NCBI GenBank assembly: GCA_003225315.1
Contig: QHZD01000045.1
Coordinates: 1-64,000, forward strand
Direction: 5' to 3'
Origin: Acidobacteriota bacterium
GTDB lineage: Bacteria; Acidobacteriota; Terriglobia; Acidiferrales; UBA7541
DNA length: 64,000 bases
Shown here: piece by piece, positions 43,435 to 53,236 of the stretch
Position numbering within the stretch: the first letter of the stretch is position 1
Layout: every line of letters starts with the position of its first letter
Translations under genes and position numbers: made by a program
Notes under the pieces: model-generated
The model's input: the letters and a program-made list of their open reading frames with translations, nothing else
Told to the model about the DNA's origin: nothing
The model's database searches: none

Positions 43435-45636
43435 CTAATCGCCTGCGACGGCTTCCGCTGCCTTTTCATCATGCGTGGCTGGGGCACCGTTCCCGTTGGA
43501 ATGCCCGTTGCCATTACCATTGGCCGGAGCAATGGTGACCGGCTTGCCTGCGTTGGCGAAATTGGCGGGCACTGCCTTGGCGATGTCGCTGACCGTGCCA
43601 ATCTGCACGACCGCCGGCTGGGGCTTCTTCAGCACCAGCTCTTCGTAAATCGCGCGGACCTTGGCCTGCTCTTCGTAAGCCTTTTTGCGGCGAGCGCGCT
43701 CTTCTTCGGCTGCGGTCAGCGGAACGTCGTGCTCCAAGTGGCGAACACGCGCTGCATCTTCCGAGTCGATCTTCAGCGAATGCTCGTAGCTCTGCAGGTT
43801 GACATTCTTGCCCTTGGCGTAGATTTCATGCTTACCGTGCGTCTTGTACCACTCGGCCACCGTCGCGTTCTTGTGCATGTTCTCGATGATCTGCCGCCAT
43901 CCCACGCCGGTGTTGTACGCGCAGAAGCTGATCTCGCCCTGCTGCGTCGCGTATGGGATGATGCACATTTCCGTGCGGCGGAAGTCGTAGTTGAACAAGT
44001 CCTGGAACCACATTCCCGCGATGAACAGGAAGTTCCACGGATCGCTCTGGCGGCGCTTCATGGCGTCTTCATACGTGCGCTCCGGAGAAGTACGGCCATA
44101 CTTCGTTTCGGACTTCTTGGTCAACGCCCAGGTCTTGTCAAACTTCTTGAAGAGGTCGTACAGTTTGAGCCCCTTCGGCCCCTGGAACGGGTGGTAGTTC
44201 TTCAAGAGGGCCATGGCCATCATGAAGTTTGAGAAACTCTTGCCGCGGGCCGCGTCGGTAATCGCGGTAACGTCTTTCGTGAGTTGTTCAGCGTCCAGGA
44301 AGCGCGGAACGGGCGCCCATTCCTTCGTCTCCTTGTTGATCATCAGCGCCGTGCCAACGCCGCAGTTCGGGTGGCAGCCGCAGGAGAGGGATCCCCAATT
44401 CGACTCTTGACCCTTGACCATGTCCGAGAATCCGGCAAACGTGCTGATAAACGAAATCGGGAACCAGTCGCGCGTCGGCTCCACCTTGCCCACCTGGCTG
44501 CTGACGTCCTTCGCAAGGTGCGAGAGCGTGTAGCGCTGCCGCAAGCGACGTTCCGGGGTGATGTCCTCGTCGCGCCCGGTGAATGAAACCGGCTGGAAGC
44601 TCACAAACGCGATCTTCTTGGGGTTTTCCATCGCAAACTTCACGACCGTGCCTACCTGGTCGTTGTTCACGTTGTTGACGATAGTCACCACCAGCACGAT
44701 TTCGATGCCCGCCTCGTGCATGTTCTCGATGGCGCGCAGCTTCACGTCAAATAAGTTGCCGATCTGCCGGTGGCTGTTAGCGTCGTTGCCGATGCCGTCG
44801 AATTGCAGGTAGGCATAACGCATGCCCGCCTCAAACGCCTTTTTGCAGAACTCCTTGCTCTTGGCGAACTCGATGCCGTTGGTCGCGGCCTGCACGCTGT
44901 TGTAGCCGATCTTCCGGGCATACGCGACCGCGTCCAGGAAGTACGGGCTCATGGTCGGTTCGCCGCCCGAGAACTGCACGGACATCTGGCGCCGCGGCTT
45001 GATTTTCAGCGCGTTGTCCAGGATTTCTTTAACTTCTTCCCAGCCCAGCTCGTGCACGTAGCCGACCTGGTTAGCGTCCATGAAGCAGGGATCGCACATC
45101 ATGTTGCAGCGGTTCGTCAGGTCGACGGTAAGCACCGACCCACGGCCATACCGCACCGTCGAAGAGCCGTGCTTGTGAAGATCTTCGTCGTTGTGGGCGG
45201 GAATGTCGCGGCCGGGGAACTGCTTCTCAATCCAGCTTAGGAACTTGGAATCAATGGCCATCATGTCTTCGTAGTGGCCGTGGAGCGGGCAATCCTTCAC
45301 CATCCAGACCTGCCCATCGCGCTCGATAATCTGCGCCTTGATCTCGCCGACCTTTTCGTGCATCAGGTCGCGCCAGTCTTTTTTGCCGGCAATGATCGCC
45401 TCGCGCGCTTCTTTCACGCACGCGGGGCAAAGCGAATCCGTCTGCCTCGGGAAGCCCAGCGTTGGCTTGGTCTTCTCCCACGATTTCAGCAGCGGCTTGT
45501 CCGACCACTTCGGCGTAACCGAAGGATTGGGATTGCGCTTGTTGAAGAACTGGATGGTGTTAAACGTGATTCCAGCGGCTTTGCAGACCACCCAATCAAA
45601 CGTTCTTGCGATTTGCGTGCCTACTTGATTCGGCAT
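43435..45636 (-). CDS. Large radical SAM protein, MJ0619/Tes-like
   Basis: 733 residues. The SAM-cluster motif CNMMCDPC (CxxxCxxC) is at 177-184, preceded by an N-terminal ribbon-like part with LCPAC (69-73) and CPLHG (116-120). SCGCHPNCGVGTAL near 410-425 likely holds a further cluster. This order matches the MJ0619 group, which includes tetraether-lipid synthase and the bacterial enzyme proposed for membrane-spanning lipids in acidobacteria. The assignment to a lipid role is inference. The last 100 residues are a charged coil and a G/N/A-rich tail. GGAGGATAGAGG precedes the ATG; it is monocistronic with a strong terminator. Confidence 0.85.
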   Translation of the reverse strand: MPNQVGTQIARTFDWVVCKAAGITFNTIQFFNKRNPNPSVTPKWSDKPLLKSWEKTKPTLGFPRQTDSLCPACVKEAREAIIAGKKDWRDLMHEKVGEIKAQIIERDGQVWMVKDCPLHGHYEDMMAIDSKFLSWIEKQFPGRDIPAHNDEDLHKHGSSTVRYGRGSVLTVDLTNRCNMMCDPCFMDANQVGYVHELGWEEVKEILDNALKIKPRRQMSVQFSGGEPTMSPYFLDAVAYARKIGYNSVQAATNGIEFAKSKEFCKKAFEAGMRYAYLQFDGIGNDANSHRQIGNLFDVKLRAIENMHEAGIEIVLVVTIVNNVNNDQVGTVVKFAMENPKKIAFVSFQPVSFTGRDEDITPERRLRQRYTLSHLAKDVSSQVGKVEPTRDWFPISFISTFAGFSDMVKGQESNWGSLSCGCHPNCGVGTALMINKETKEWAPVPRFLDAEQLTKDVTAITDAARGKSFSNFMMAMALLKNYHPFQGPKGLKLYDLFKKFDKTWALTKKSETKYGRTSPERTYEDAMKRRQSDPWNFLFIAGMWFQDLFNYDFRRTEMCIIPYATQQGEISFCAYNTGVGWRQIIENMHKNATVAEWYKTHGKHEIYAKGKNVNLQSYEHSLKIDSEDAARVRHLEHDVPLTAAEEERARRKKAYEEQAKVRAIYEELVLKKPQPAVVQIGTVSDIAKAVPANFANAGKPVTIAPANGNGNGHSNGNGAPATHDEKAAEAVAGD

Positions 45637-45994
45637 AAACCTCTATCCTCCACTTTCAAGAATGCCTGTCACTCAACCCTTGCTTGATTTCGAGCCCATT
45701 CAATCGCCGGAGCTAACTCCAAACGATTGCCCCCGGGCTCACTTATGTGTGCCTCAAAACCGTACCACGAATACCGTAGTACGCCCAATAAGTCTTTGGA
45801 CACCTATAGCTTGCCGGTTGCCGGGGGCGGAAGCCAGCAACTTGCATTGAACGGTCGAAATTGGGCATTAAACGGCAATAGGGAGCAGCCAACTGCAATT
45901 TCCCTAATGCCAAAAAGGGGGTTACTAGTAGTCCGAATGGGCTGGAACTTTCGGCTTCTGAGGAAGATTTCTGGACGTTTCGCAAAGAGACTTT
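45637..45994. other. Intergenic, no gene recognised
   Basis: The 358-base upstream region of the radical SAM gene, which should hold its promoter. GTACCACGAATACCGTAGTAC at 45764-45784 has GTAC at both ends and might be an operator. Nothing else stands out. Confidence 0.35.
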
Positions 45995-47071
45995 TTATTC
46001 GTTGAGCGCCGGCCGGAGAACCGCGATCACAAAATGCGCGAAATTTGACGCTCCTTCATCCAATTGCAGCCAACGCACTGCGCAATGGTCCGCGAGATAC
46101 TTCGCAACGCGCGGCTCGGCAATTCCCAAGTGTTCGGCGAGCCGCGGCTTAATCGATTCCATTCCACGCCGGCTTGATCCGCGCGATAAGTTAGCAATCG
46201 CGATGCGCAGCGTCTGGCAAGCTTCCACATAGTAATAGCTCGTCAAGTCCGAGTCCGTCAGCACAAATACACCCGGGCCTGCAGGCGCGCGATCCGCTTC
46301 TTCCAGTTTGGCGGGCGGGCAAGTCATCAGTCTGCGAAACTGCATTTCCAACAAAGAAATCCGGGAAGAGAGCCCGGGATCGCCGTAGCGGCCCTTCACG
46401 CTTGGTCCGCCCGGCTCCCCAATCGGCTCGACGGGCAGGCTGGGTATCGCGCGGCTGTGTGTCGCTCGTGGAGGAGTCGGCTCGGCTGATTCAGTGAAAG
46501 CGGCCGCGGATGACAGCCCGCGAACCGGCACTTCGGCTGGGTGGCGACCCGGAGCAACTTCTGGTTCCCTCACAGCGCCGCCCTTGCGTCGATTCCGGCC
46601 ACCGCGGCGTCCTCGCCGACGGCCTTTTCTCTCAGGTCCTGCAGGCGCATTCGCTGAACTTTCTGTCGCCTGCTGGATTTCGCTGCTGACCGCCACCGAT
46701 GATTCGAGCGCTTCCGGGTTCTGTTCGAATGGCAATTCCGGTTCCGGCGTCGAAACTGCCGGCGGAGTCAGGGCAAACTCCGCCCCGACTGGAGCTTCTG
46801 ATTCCAAAGCGATCTCGCCAGGCGCTCCACCAAGCCGGACCGCAGCTTCCTGGGCCTTGGTTTTCCAGTCCGCTCGGCGAAATCTTTGCGCCGCCGCCGA
46901 GTACCACTTCGCGGCATCGGCATTTTGCCCGGAGAATTCAAAATACTTCGCCAGCTCGAACGCCACCATGGCGTCCCGCGTCTTTTGAAAGAGATTCGAA
47001 AGTTGCCCCGCGGGGTCTTTGCTGGTGCGCGCTCGGCGGATGCGGGCGGTAATCTGTTTCCAGTCGGTCAT
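45995..47071 (-). CDS. TPR-like, basic-linker protein with GIY-YIG-like C-terminus
   Basis: 358 residues, family not recognised. Residues 1-85 are helical with a TPR-like repeat (AMVAFELAKYFEFSGQNADA). Residues 85-225 are disordered, with a very basic block RKGRRRGRRGGRNRRKGG near 150-167 that suggests nucleic-acid binding. The C-terminal 100 residues have GVFVLTDSD, SYYYVEACQTLR and a late FVIAVLRPALNE, the spacing of GIY-YIG folds, but with the key residues changed. Function unknown; RNA association is a guess from the basic linker. Confidence 0.7.
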   Translation of the reverse strand: MTDWKQITARIRRARTSKDPAGQLSNLFQKTRDAMVAFELAKYFEFSGQNADAAKWYSAAAQRFRRADWKTKAQEAAVRLGGAPGEIALESEAPVGAEFALTPPAVSTPEPELPFEQNPEALESSVAVSSEIQQATESSANAPAGPERKGRRRGRRGGRNRRKGGAVREPEVAPGRHPAEVPVRGLSSAAAFTESAEPTPPRATHSRAIPSLPVEPIGEPGGPSVKGRYGDPGLSSRISLLEMQFRRLMTCPPAKLEEADRAPAGPGVFVLTDSDLTSYYYVEACQTLRIAIANLSRGSSRRGMESIKPRLAEHLGIAEPRVAKYLADHCAVRWLQLDEGASNFAHFVIAVLRPALNE

Positions 47072-47222
47072 TTCTTGCTTGCATTGTAGCAGTGGAATGC
47101 CTCATCGGCCAGCAAACTCCGCCCGCGCAAGGGGGCGTTACTTTTCCGCGCAGAAAACGCTTATCAATTGACGGCATGAAGTTTACTCAGTATTCTTCCG
47201 TCAGCCCTCTTGGAGGAGTTCG

Positions 47223-48020
47223 ATGACGCGACTGCGCGTTGCCCGTCTAACCGGCTTGAGCAGCGTTGCCACCAAGGGCATTGACCATCTCGCGGTCGCC
47301 AGCGGAATAGGAAGCTTCTCATTCGTCAGCCGCAATGATTGCATCGCAATTTCAAAAAGCTTTCTTGCCCTAATCGTCGTATTCTCGCTCCTTACCGCGC
47401 CCCTCTTGGCCACTCCTTCTTCCTGGCTCGGTACAATTGTGTATGCCGATCGCGCTCGCTTTGCCACTGGGCAGGCTTCCGTTGGCGCAACCATTTTTAG
47501 CGGCGATAGACTCAGCACCGACCAGTCTGGCGGCGTCCAGGTTCGCGCTGGTGCTGCCCGTTTTCTCCTCCATGGCGCGAGCATGGCCACGTTCTCTCAG
47601 GAGGATGCGACTCCGGCTGCAACTTTGGCTTTAGGCACAGCTACTTTTTCAACTGCCAATTCGAAAGCGTTCGCACTGCACGTGGCTTCTGCTGTAATTC
47701 GGCCGAGCTCCGATCGGCCCACCATCGGACAAGTTACAGTACTGAGTCCCAAGGAATTGATCGTCAAGAGCACCCGTGGTTCACTGAGTATCGCTGTAGA
47801 AGATGATGTGCGCGAGATTCCGGAGGGCGCCGCGTATCGTGTCGTTCTGGATCCCAGCGCCGCCGATCCACAGGGTCCGCGCGGCGCGGGCACCAAGGGT
47901 TATGGTGGACCACCTCGCAAACCCGCCAAGGACAAGTTTATCTGGTACGCCGTTGGTGTCGCCGGAGCAATCACCGTGTGGGCCGTGCATGAAGCCCTCG
48001 AAAGCCCCGACCGGCCTTAG
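47223..48020 (+). CDS. Membrane protein with FecR-like domain
   Basis: 265 residues. GGAGGAG precedes the ATG. A hydrophobic segment (about 46-64, FLALIVVFSLLTAPLLA) is followed by a beta-rich extracytoplasmic part (YADRARFATGQASVGATIFS, GDRLSTDQSGGVQVRAG, LGTATFST) resembling FecR/LPS-assembly sugar-binding repeats. A final hydrophobic helix (WYAVGVAGAITVWAV, about 240-255) ends it. No sigma factor partner is adjacent. Confidence 0.72.
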   Translation: MTRLRVARLTGLSSVATKGIDHLAVASGIGSFSFVSRNDCIAISKSFLALIVVFSLLTAPLLATPSSWLGTIVYADRARFATGQASVGATIFSGDRLSTDQSGGVQVRAGAARFLLHGASMATFSQEDATPAATLALGTATFSTANSKAFALHVASAVIRPSSDRPTIGQVTVLSPKELIVKSTRGSLSIAVEDDVREIPEGAAYRVVLDPSAADPQGPRGAGTKGYGGPPRKPAKDKFIWYAVGVAGAITVWAVHEALESPDRP

Positions 48021-48398
48021 TCTTCTCCCTTGGGTTTCACACCTCCAACCGGGCCCGTCCCCGAATAATTGCACCTTGGGGGGTTTTCCTGCGAGACATT
48101 GCTGAATCCACCTGATTGTCTTCGCGTTGTAAATAAGTCATAAACACGACCGTGCGAGGGCGTGTCGAATGCACGCAGCGGCATAAGTTGTGATGAATAG
48201 CAGAGCGGGTGTTCCAGAGACAAGCAAATATCGATCCTAAGATCAAAAACAACGCAGCATTTCTTCAAGGCTCTGAACCCCGCGCGGTTCGTCTCCATTG
48301 CAAAAGGTCGTCACAGACTTAAGCGTGTGCGTGCTCGAATGAGTTCGTGCGTGCTTGTAGGTGTTTACTAAGAACTGCTACCCCCAGCCAGCAAGTAG
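48021..48398. other. Intergenic, no gene recognised
   Basis: 378 bases between two plus-strand genes. GTGTGCGTGCTCG and GTTCGTGCGTGCTTG near 48327-48357 form a loose direct repeat. No promoter or terminator is convincing. Confidence 0.35.
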
Positions 48399-49946
48399 AT
48401 GAACATGAAAAAAGTAAATCCAGCCGTAGCCGTGTGTCTCGCGTTCGCTCTATCTTCCATAGGATGCGCGGGAAGCACCTCCAAAATGAACAATGGCGGG
48501 CAGAACGGCGGCTCTGTCGCGCTGAATGGCAATTACGCGTTTACATTTAGCGGAATCACCGGCGGCCCTGGCTATTCGGAGCCTTTTGCCGCGGTAGGAA
48601 GGTTCACCGCCGACGGAGCCGGGAATCTGACCAACGGCGAAGTGGACACCAACGGCATTGGCTCGGGAGCCGTGCTGACCGCGCAATCGTTTAAGGGGAC
48701 ATATACCATCGGCTCCGACCACCGGGGCGTGATGGCGCTGGACATTCCCGGCCACAGCAAGCTTGCCTTCGCCATGATGCCCGACGGCAACGCGCAATTC
48801 ATCGGGATGGACATTGCCGGAGGCTCAGGAACGATCGGCTCGGGGACCATAGAAAAGGTGGATACATCTGCGTTCAGTGCGGCCAGAATAACAGGCGATT
48901 ATGCCTTTGGTTTCTCCGGATTGGATGCCAACAACAATCGTGAGGCGTTAGTAGGGCGCTTTACTTCGAACGGCGCTGGCACTTTTACTAACGGGGCAGC
49001 GGACGCCAACGCTTCAACCGGCAGCAATCCGGCTACAATGAATGCTGCGACTTACACTCTGCCCGACAAATCCAGCGGCAGGGGCTCGATGAATCTCTCA
49101 TTGGTTGCCGGCGGAACGCCACGGAACTTGAATTTCGTCTCTTACGTCGTGAATGCGGGAAAACTTTTTGCCATGGGGTCAGACCCGGTCGCTGGTTCGA
49201 CTCCGCTTCTGAATGGCGCTGTCCTTCGCCAGCAAACTCCCTCTGGGGGGTTCTCCAACGCCTCGATGAAGGACGGTACGGTGATTTACCTAACTGGGCT
49301 CTCCGTGTGCGGGACCGCACCAGGCTCGTCCCCCAACGTTTTCGTGGGTTTGCTCAACTCCGATGGCAATGGCGGCGTCAATCTGACCTTCGACCAGAAT
49401 TGCGGCGGCTCGGCAACCTCCGCTGTCAATCAGGTCGGAACGTACAATGTGGCAAGCAATGGACGGGCATCGATTCTGGCCGGTGGCGCTCCGGCCGTCG
49501 CCTACCTTGTAAGTCCGAACACCGCCTTCATCATGGGCTCGGATAGTTCCGTTTTGTTTGGGTTGGGAGAACCCCAGGTTGTGACTTCGTTCACAAACAG
49601 CCAAGTAAAGGGTGCGTATGCCGGGTTGGCATCCAGCCCGGCTACGTTTGGTGTCACCACGTTTTCCGGAGAGTTCTCGGCTGACGGCTCTAGCCCGACC
49701 GGAAACATGACCGGTGTTGAAGATATTGTTGCATCGAACGGGCCAAAATCAGGCGTCGCGTTCAAGTCCACGTACTCTCTGAGCTCGTCGGTGGCAAATG
49801 GAAGGGGGACCATGCAGGTTGCTTCTGGCCGGGGAGGGAACGCCATCGTCTATTTGGTCTCTCCGTCGAAGTTCGTTGCCGTTTCGACGGACGACCGCAA
49901 CCCCGCAATCATGATCTTCGCGCAAGCCATGACCTCACCGAACTAG
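48399..49946 (+). CDS. Secreted lipoprotein with four beta-rich repeats
   Basis: 515 residues. A lipoprotein signal ends in LSSIGCAG (lipobox Cys near 25). The mature part has four related units of about 110-120 residues marked by GNYAFTFSGI, GRFTADGAGNLTNG, GDYAFGFSGL, GRFTSNGAGTFTNG, FVGLLNSDGNGGVNLT and GEFSADGSSPTGNMTG. Proteins of this design are abundant in acidobacteria and are of unknown function; surface display or adhesion is a guess. Confidence 0.75.
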   Translation: MNMKKVNPAVAVCLAFALSSIGCAGSTSKMNNGGQNGGSVALNGNYAFTFSGITGGPGYSEPFAAVGRFTADGAGNLTNGEVDTNGIGSGAVLTAQSFKGTYTIGSDHRGVMALDIPGHSKLAFAMMPDGNAQFIGMDIAGGSGTIGSGTIEKVDTSAFSAARITGDYAFGFSGLDANNNREALVGRFTSNGAGTFTNGAADANASTGSNPATMNAATYTLPDKSSGRGSMNLSLVAGGTPRNLNFVSYVVNAGKLFAMGSDPVAGSTPLLNGAVLRQQTPSGGFSNASMKDGTVIYLTGLSVCGTAPGSSPNVFVGLLNSDGNGGVNLTFDQNCGGSATSAVNQVGTYNVASNGRASILAGGAPAVAYLVSPNTAFIMGSDSSVLFGLGEPQVVTSFTNSQVKGAYAGLASSPATFGVTTFSGEFSADGSSPTGNMTGVEDIVASNGPKSGVAFKSTYSLSSSVANGRGTMQVASGRGGNAIVYLVSPSKFVAVSTDDRNPAIMIFAQAMTSPN

Positions 49947-50113
49947 TCTTGCTGGCTCTTTCTCACGAATCTGCATGACCACTTCACGAATCGCCTTGAG
50001 CACCGCATCAGCATCGATCGCGTGTCGACCTAGCCGGCAAGTGGAAAGTGGCGTCACAAGATTGCTCCATATGAAGAGAAGAATAGCGTCCAGGTTCCGA
50101 CTCGACGCAGGAA

Positions 50114-52033
50114 CTACGGGGCGGTCGGCGCTCCTATGGCCTGCAAGATGCGCGTATAGCGTGGTGAGTTTTGCAGTGAATTGAATTCGTGATACTGCCT
50201 GATGAACAACAACCTTCCATTGTGCTGCTCCAAAGCGCTCTCCAGTAAAGTCAGAGCTTTTTCACGATCGCCCAGCACACTGTAGATTCCGGCCAAGTCC
50301 ACAAGCGAAACATGACGCCGCTTCTCTTCGGATTCCAACCGGCGCAAAATCATGAGTCCTTCTTTCTTCTCGCCGCCCTCTATGAGTGCCCGAGCGAGGT
50401 CTGCTTGTCCCTCAAGCGTTTCCCCCGCGAGGCTCACCCCTTTCCTATAGGCTGCAATTGCCTCTGGAAACATATTGTGTGACTCATATGCGTAGCCGAA
50501 GTGCACATACTGCCGCGTATAGCTTGGGTCGAGCGCGATGGTCTTCTTGAACTGCGCCAGGGCTTCATCGAAACAACCCGCCTTCAAGTAGGCCAATCCC
50601 AGGTGCGAGTTCATGTGCGACGAAAGTGGATCCAATCGCAACAAGAACTGTGACTCCTGGAGCGCTTCTTCGTGGCGGCCCGCCAGCGTGAGGTAATGGG
50701 AGTACGAGTGATGGGCCTCCTCGTAAGCGGGCTTCAGCTCCAGCGCGCGCTTGTACTCGCGCTCCGCGTCGGTCCACTTCCACTCGCTATAGAACAGCGC
50801 GTTAGCCAAAGAGACGTGAGCTTCCGCCAAGTCCGGATTGATGCTGAGCGCTCGCAAGGCAGCCTGCTTCGAGAGGGCAAAGGCCTTTTCAGGAGCCAGA
50901 TCAGCGTCAGCCTGTTCGGCGTACGCGTCTGCCTGCCCGGCGTAACCTAGCGCGAAATTCGGGTCGCGTTCGATGGCACGCTGAAAGTACTGTAGCGCCA
51001 CTGCGATGGTCGTATCGGTCTTGTTGTCGAGCAACAGGTGCCGTCCTTTGAGATACGCTGAGTACGCCTCCCAGCTCAGCGGCGTTGCGGGCTGAGGCGC
51101 TCCTCGGCGCTGGCCTAGCCCGATGTCGATACGCCGCGCGATCGTCTGGGCAACATCCGATTGCAACTCAACGACGTCCTTGAAGCCGCGGTCGAAGCTC
51201 TCCGACCAGACGTGCATCTGGTCACTCACGCGGATAAGCTGCGCGGTAACGCGCACACGCGACCCAGCTTCGCGCACGCTGCCTTCCAGCACATAGTCGA
51301 CACCCAGCTCGTGTCCGATCTGGTCAATACCCTTGCCGCTGTTCTTGTATTTCACCGCCGACGTACGAGCGATGACGCCGAGCCGCTTCGGATCCAAAGC
51401 CCCGAGCTGCGAAATCATCTCTTCTGTCATGCCGTCGGCGAAAAACTCCTGGCTCGGGTCTCCAGTGAGGTTCTGGAAGGGCAGCACAACGATGCGCATC
51501 TGCGTCGCCAGATGTTTCGGCGTCGCGACCCGATAAGCGATCACCACGGCAATCAGCAGCACCATGGCGCCAAACGCCACTGACAGTCGCGCACGCGAAT
51601 TGCGTAGCACCGAAGGCGTGCTCGCAGCTAGATTCTTCCTACTCTCTTCGTGCCTTTCAGATGAAACCTTCTGTGATGGACCTTCCGCCGCTGTCGTCGG
51701 CACAGTTTTCGCAATAAACCGATACCCGCGCCGCGGCAAGGTTGCGATGACGCGCGGACGTTCTGCGTCATCGTTGAGAACTGCCCGGATCTGCTTAATG
51801 GCCTGGTTGATGGCCAGATCGAAATCGACGAAGGTGTCGCCCGGCCAAACGTGGTCGCGCAGCTCCTGGCGGGTGATCAGCTCGCCAGGACGACTGGCGA
51901 GATACGCCAGGATTTTGAACGGCTGAGGCTGCAGTCTTAGAGAGGAGCCTTGTTTCCGTAATTCCTCGGCAGCGAGGTCGAGTTCGTAGTTCTCGAAACG
52001 GATGACGCTCGGATTTTGCGTCCGCAGACGCAT
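50114..52033 (-). CDS. CadC-like winged-helix regulator with TolB-like domain and TPRs
   Basis: 639 residues from the ATG at 52033 (MRLRTQN). An OmpR/CadC-type winged helix (about 8-100, PGELITRQELRDHVWPGDTF and LPRRGYRFIA) is followed by a single transmembrane helix (AFGAMVLLIAVVIAYRVA). A TolB N-terminal-like domain (RIVVLPFQNLTGDPSQEFFA, VLEGSVREAGSRVRVTAQLI) and about eight TPRs complete it. It should bind DNA from the membrane while sensing something outside. Divergent from the rhodanese gene at 52181, a plausible target. Confidence 0.9.
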   Translation of the reverse strand: MRLRTQNPSVIRFENYELDLAAEELRKQGSSLRLQPQPFKILAYLASRPGELITRQELRDHVWPGDTFVDFDLAINQAIKQIRAVLNDDAERPRVIATLPRRGYRFIAKTVPTTAAEGPSQKVSSERHEESRKNLAASTPSVLRNSRARLSVAFGAMVLLIAVVIAYRVATPKHLATQMRIVVLPFQNLTGDPSQEFFADGMTEEMISQLGALDPKRLGVIARTSAVKYKNSGKGIDQIGHELGVDYVLEGSVREAGSRVRVTAQLIRVSDQMHVWSESFDRGFKDVVELQSDVAQTIARRIDIGLGQRRGAPQPATPLSWEAYSAYLKGRHLLLDNKTDTTIAVALQYFQRAIERDPNFALGYAGQADAYAEQADADLAPEKAFALSKQAALRALSINPDLAEAHVSLANALFYSEWKWTDAEREYKRALELKPAYEEAHHSYSHYLTLAGRHEEALQESQFLLRLDPLSSHMNSHLGLAYLKAGCFDEALAQFKKTIALDPSYTRQYVHFGYAYESHNMFPEAIAAYRKGVSLAGETLEGQADLARALIEGGEKKEGLMILRRLESEEKRRHVSLVDLAGIYSVLGDREKALTLLESALEQHNGRLLFIRQYHEFNSLQNSPRYTRILQAIGAPTAP

Positions 52034-52180
52034 GGCATGCCACGTTGAGCCGGGATTATAGCCCAAAAGTCCCTTTCGCTCGTATGGCTTACCTCATCAC
52101 CTCTCCATCACTCATAAAGCATCGCCTGACCATTGCGTCGCGGAAGGCCTCGGTGCACCGTAACCGCCTAGGAGGACACC

Positions 52181-53038
52181 ATGCTTAACTTCCAGAATCG
52201 CTTTGCACGGTCCACTCAGGTATTTGGCGCTTTGATAGCCATCGGCATCAGCTTCTTGCTGCCGGTTCAAGCACAGTGCCCGGCAACCCCAAACATCTTT
52301 CAAACCAGTCTGCTCGAACCACCCCAGCCCGGAAAAGAGATAACGACCGAACGGCTTCAGCAGATCCTGGCGTCCGGCAGCATGCCGGTCTTCGACGTTC
52401 GCTTCGAACTGGAGTACGCCATCTCGCACATCCCGGGAGCCATCAATATCCCTCCCCTCAACAACACTTCTGCGGATCGCGAAGTGAACCAGATCTCCGC
52501 CCTTTTCCCCAAGAATCCACACGCCGAATTCGTCCTGACCTGCAATGGGCCATTCTGCGGGAAAAGCAAACGCGTGGCGGCAGGATTGGCTGCATCAGCC
52601 ACGGGCTATGACAGTTTTTACCGGTATCAGCTCGGGTTACCCGTGTGGCGCGCATTGGGCAACACCGTCCAAACTGATTTCGAGGGACTTGCCTATATCT
52701 TTAATCGTGACCGCACCGCTGTCTTTGTTGACGCTCGCACCTCACAGGACTTCGTCGCCGACACGGTCGCCTGCGCCGTGAATATCCAGCCGGGCGAAGC
52801 GACGGCGGCCAATGACGACGGCCGTCTGCCGCTCTGGGACAAGGGCGCGCGCGTCGTCGTCTTCGCAGATGATCCTCAGCTAGCGAGGAAAGTTGCTGCC
52901 GAAATCGCCAAGAAAGCGTATTGGAGCAGCAGTTACTTCAGCGGTACCTTCGCGGACCTCGAACACAGTCGCCTCCGCATCCATAGTTGGCGCCGGTGCC
53001 ACAGCAACATGCATCGTGCCGAACCTGACGATGAGTAG
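52181..53038 (+). CDS. Exported tandem rhodanese-like protein
   Basis: 285 residues; AGGAGG precedes the ATG. A signal peptide ends near VQAQCPA. Domain 1 (about 55-150) has PVFDVRFELEYAISHIPGA and an active-site Cys in LTCNGPFCGKS. Domain 2 (about 175-265) has AVFVDARTSQDFVADTVACA, but its loop reads VVFADDPQLARK with Asp where Cys is expected, so it is probably not catalytic. A thiosulfate or sulfide transfer role outside the cytoplasm is inferred. Confidence 0.85.
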   Translation: MLNFQNRFARSTQVFGALIAIGISFLLPVQAQCPATPNIFQTSLLEPPQPGKEITTERLQQILASGSMPVFDVRFELEYAISHIPGAINIPPLNNTSADREVNQISALFPKNPHAEFVLTCNGPFCGKSKRVAAGLAASATGYDSFYRYQLGLPVWRALGNTVQTDFEGLAYIFNRDRTAVFVDARTSQDFVADTVACAVNIQPGEATAANDDGRLPLWDKGARVVVFADDPQLARKVAAEIAKKAYWSSSYFSGTFADLEHSRLRIHSWRRCHSNMHRAEPDDE

Positions 53039-53153
53039 ATCTTACGTCCCGGAGGTCGATCCTCGGCGCGCGGGCCACTTGTTTTCAATCTCTTCTTGTG
53101 GGCAGGCGCGATGTTAATAGGCAATTTCCATCTTTTCAGCAAGCATAACTAAC

Positions 53154-53196
53154 GAGGGTGCCCCGCCCTTCGGGTTTGGTTTTTCGAAGGGTGGGC
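53154..53196. repeat. GGGTGCCCC(A/G)CCCTT hairpin repeat
   Basis: GCCCCGCCCTTCG, a 12-base loop and CGAAGGGTGGGC (53160-53196) form a long stem, with GAGGGTG just before it. This GGGTGCCCC-type hairpin recurs in acidobacterial intergenic DNA, from memory. It lies between convergent genes and could also act as a bidirectional terminator. Confidence 0.5.
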
Positions 53197-53236
53197 AATT
53201 CTCTGCTTCGCACTTTTGTCCATAACGCGCTTGCAC

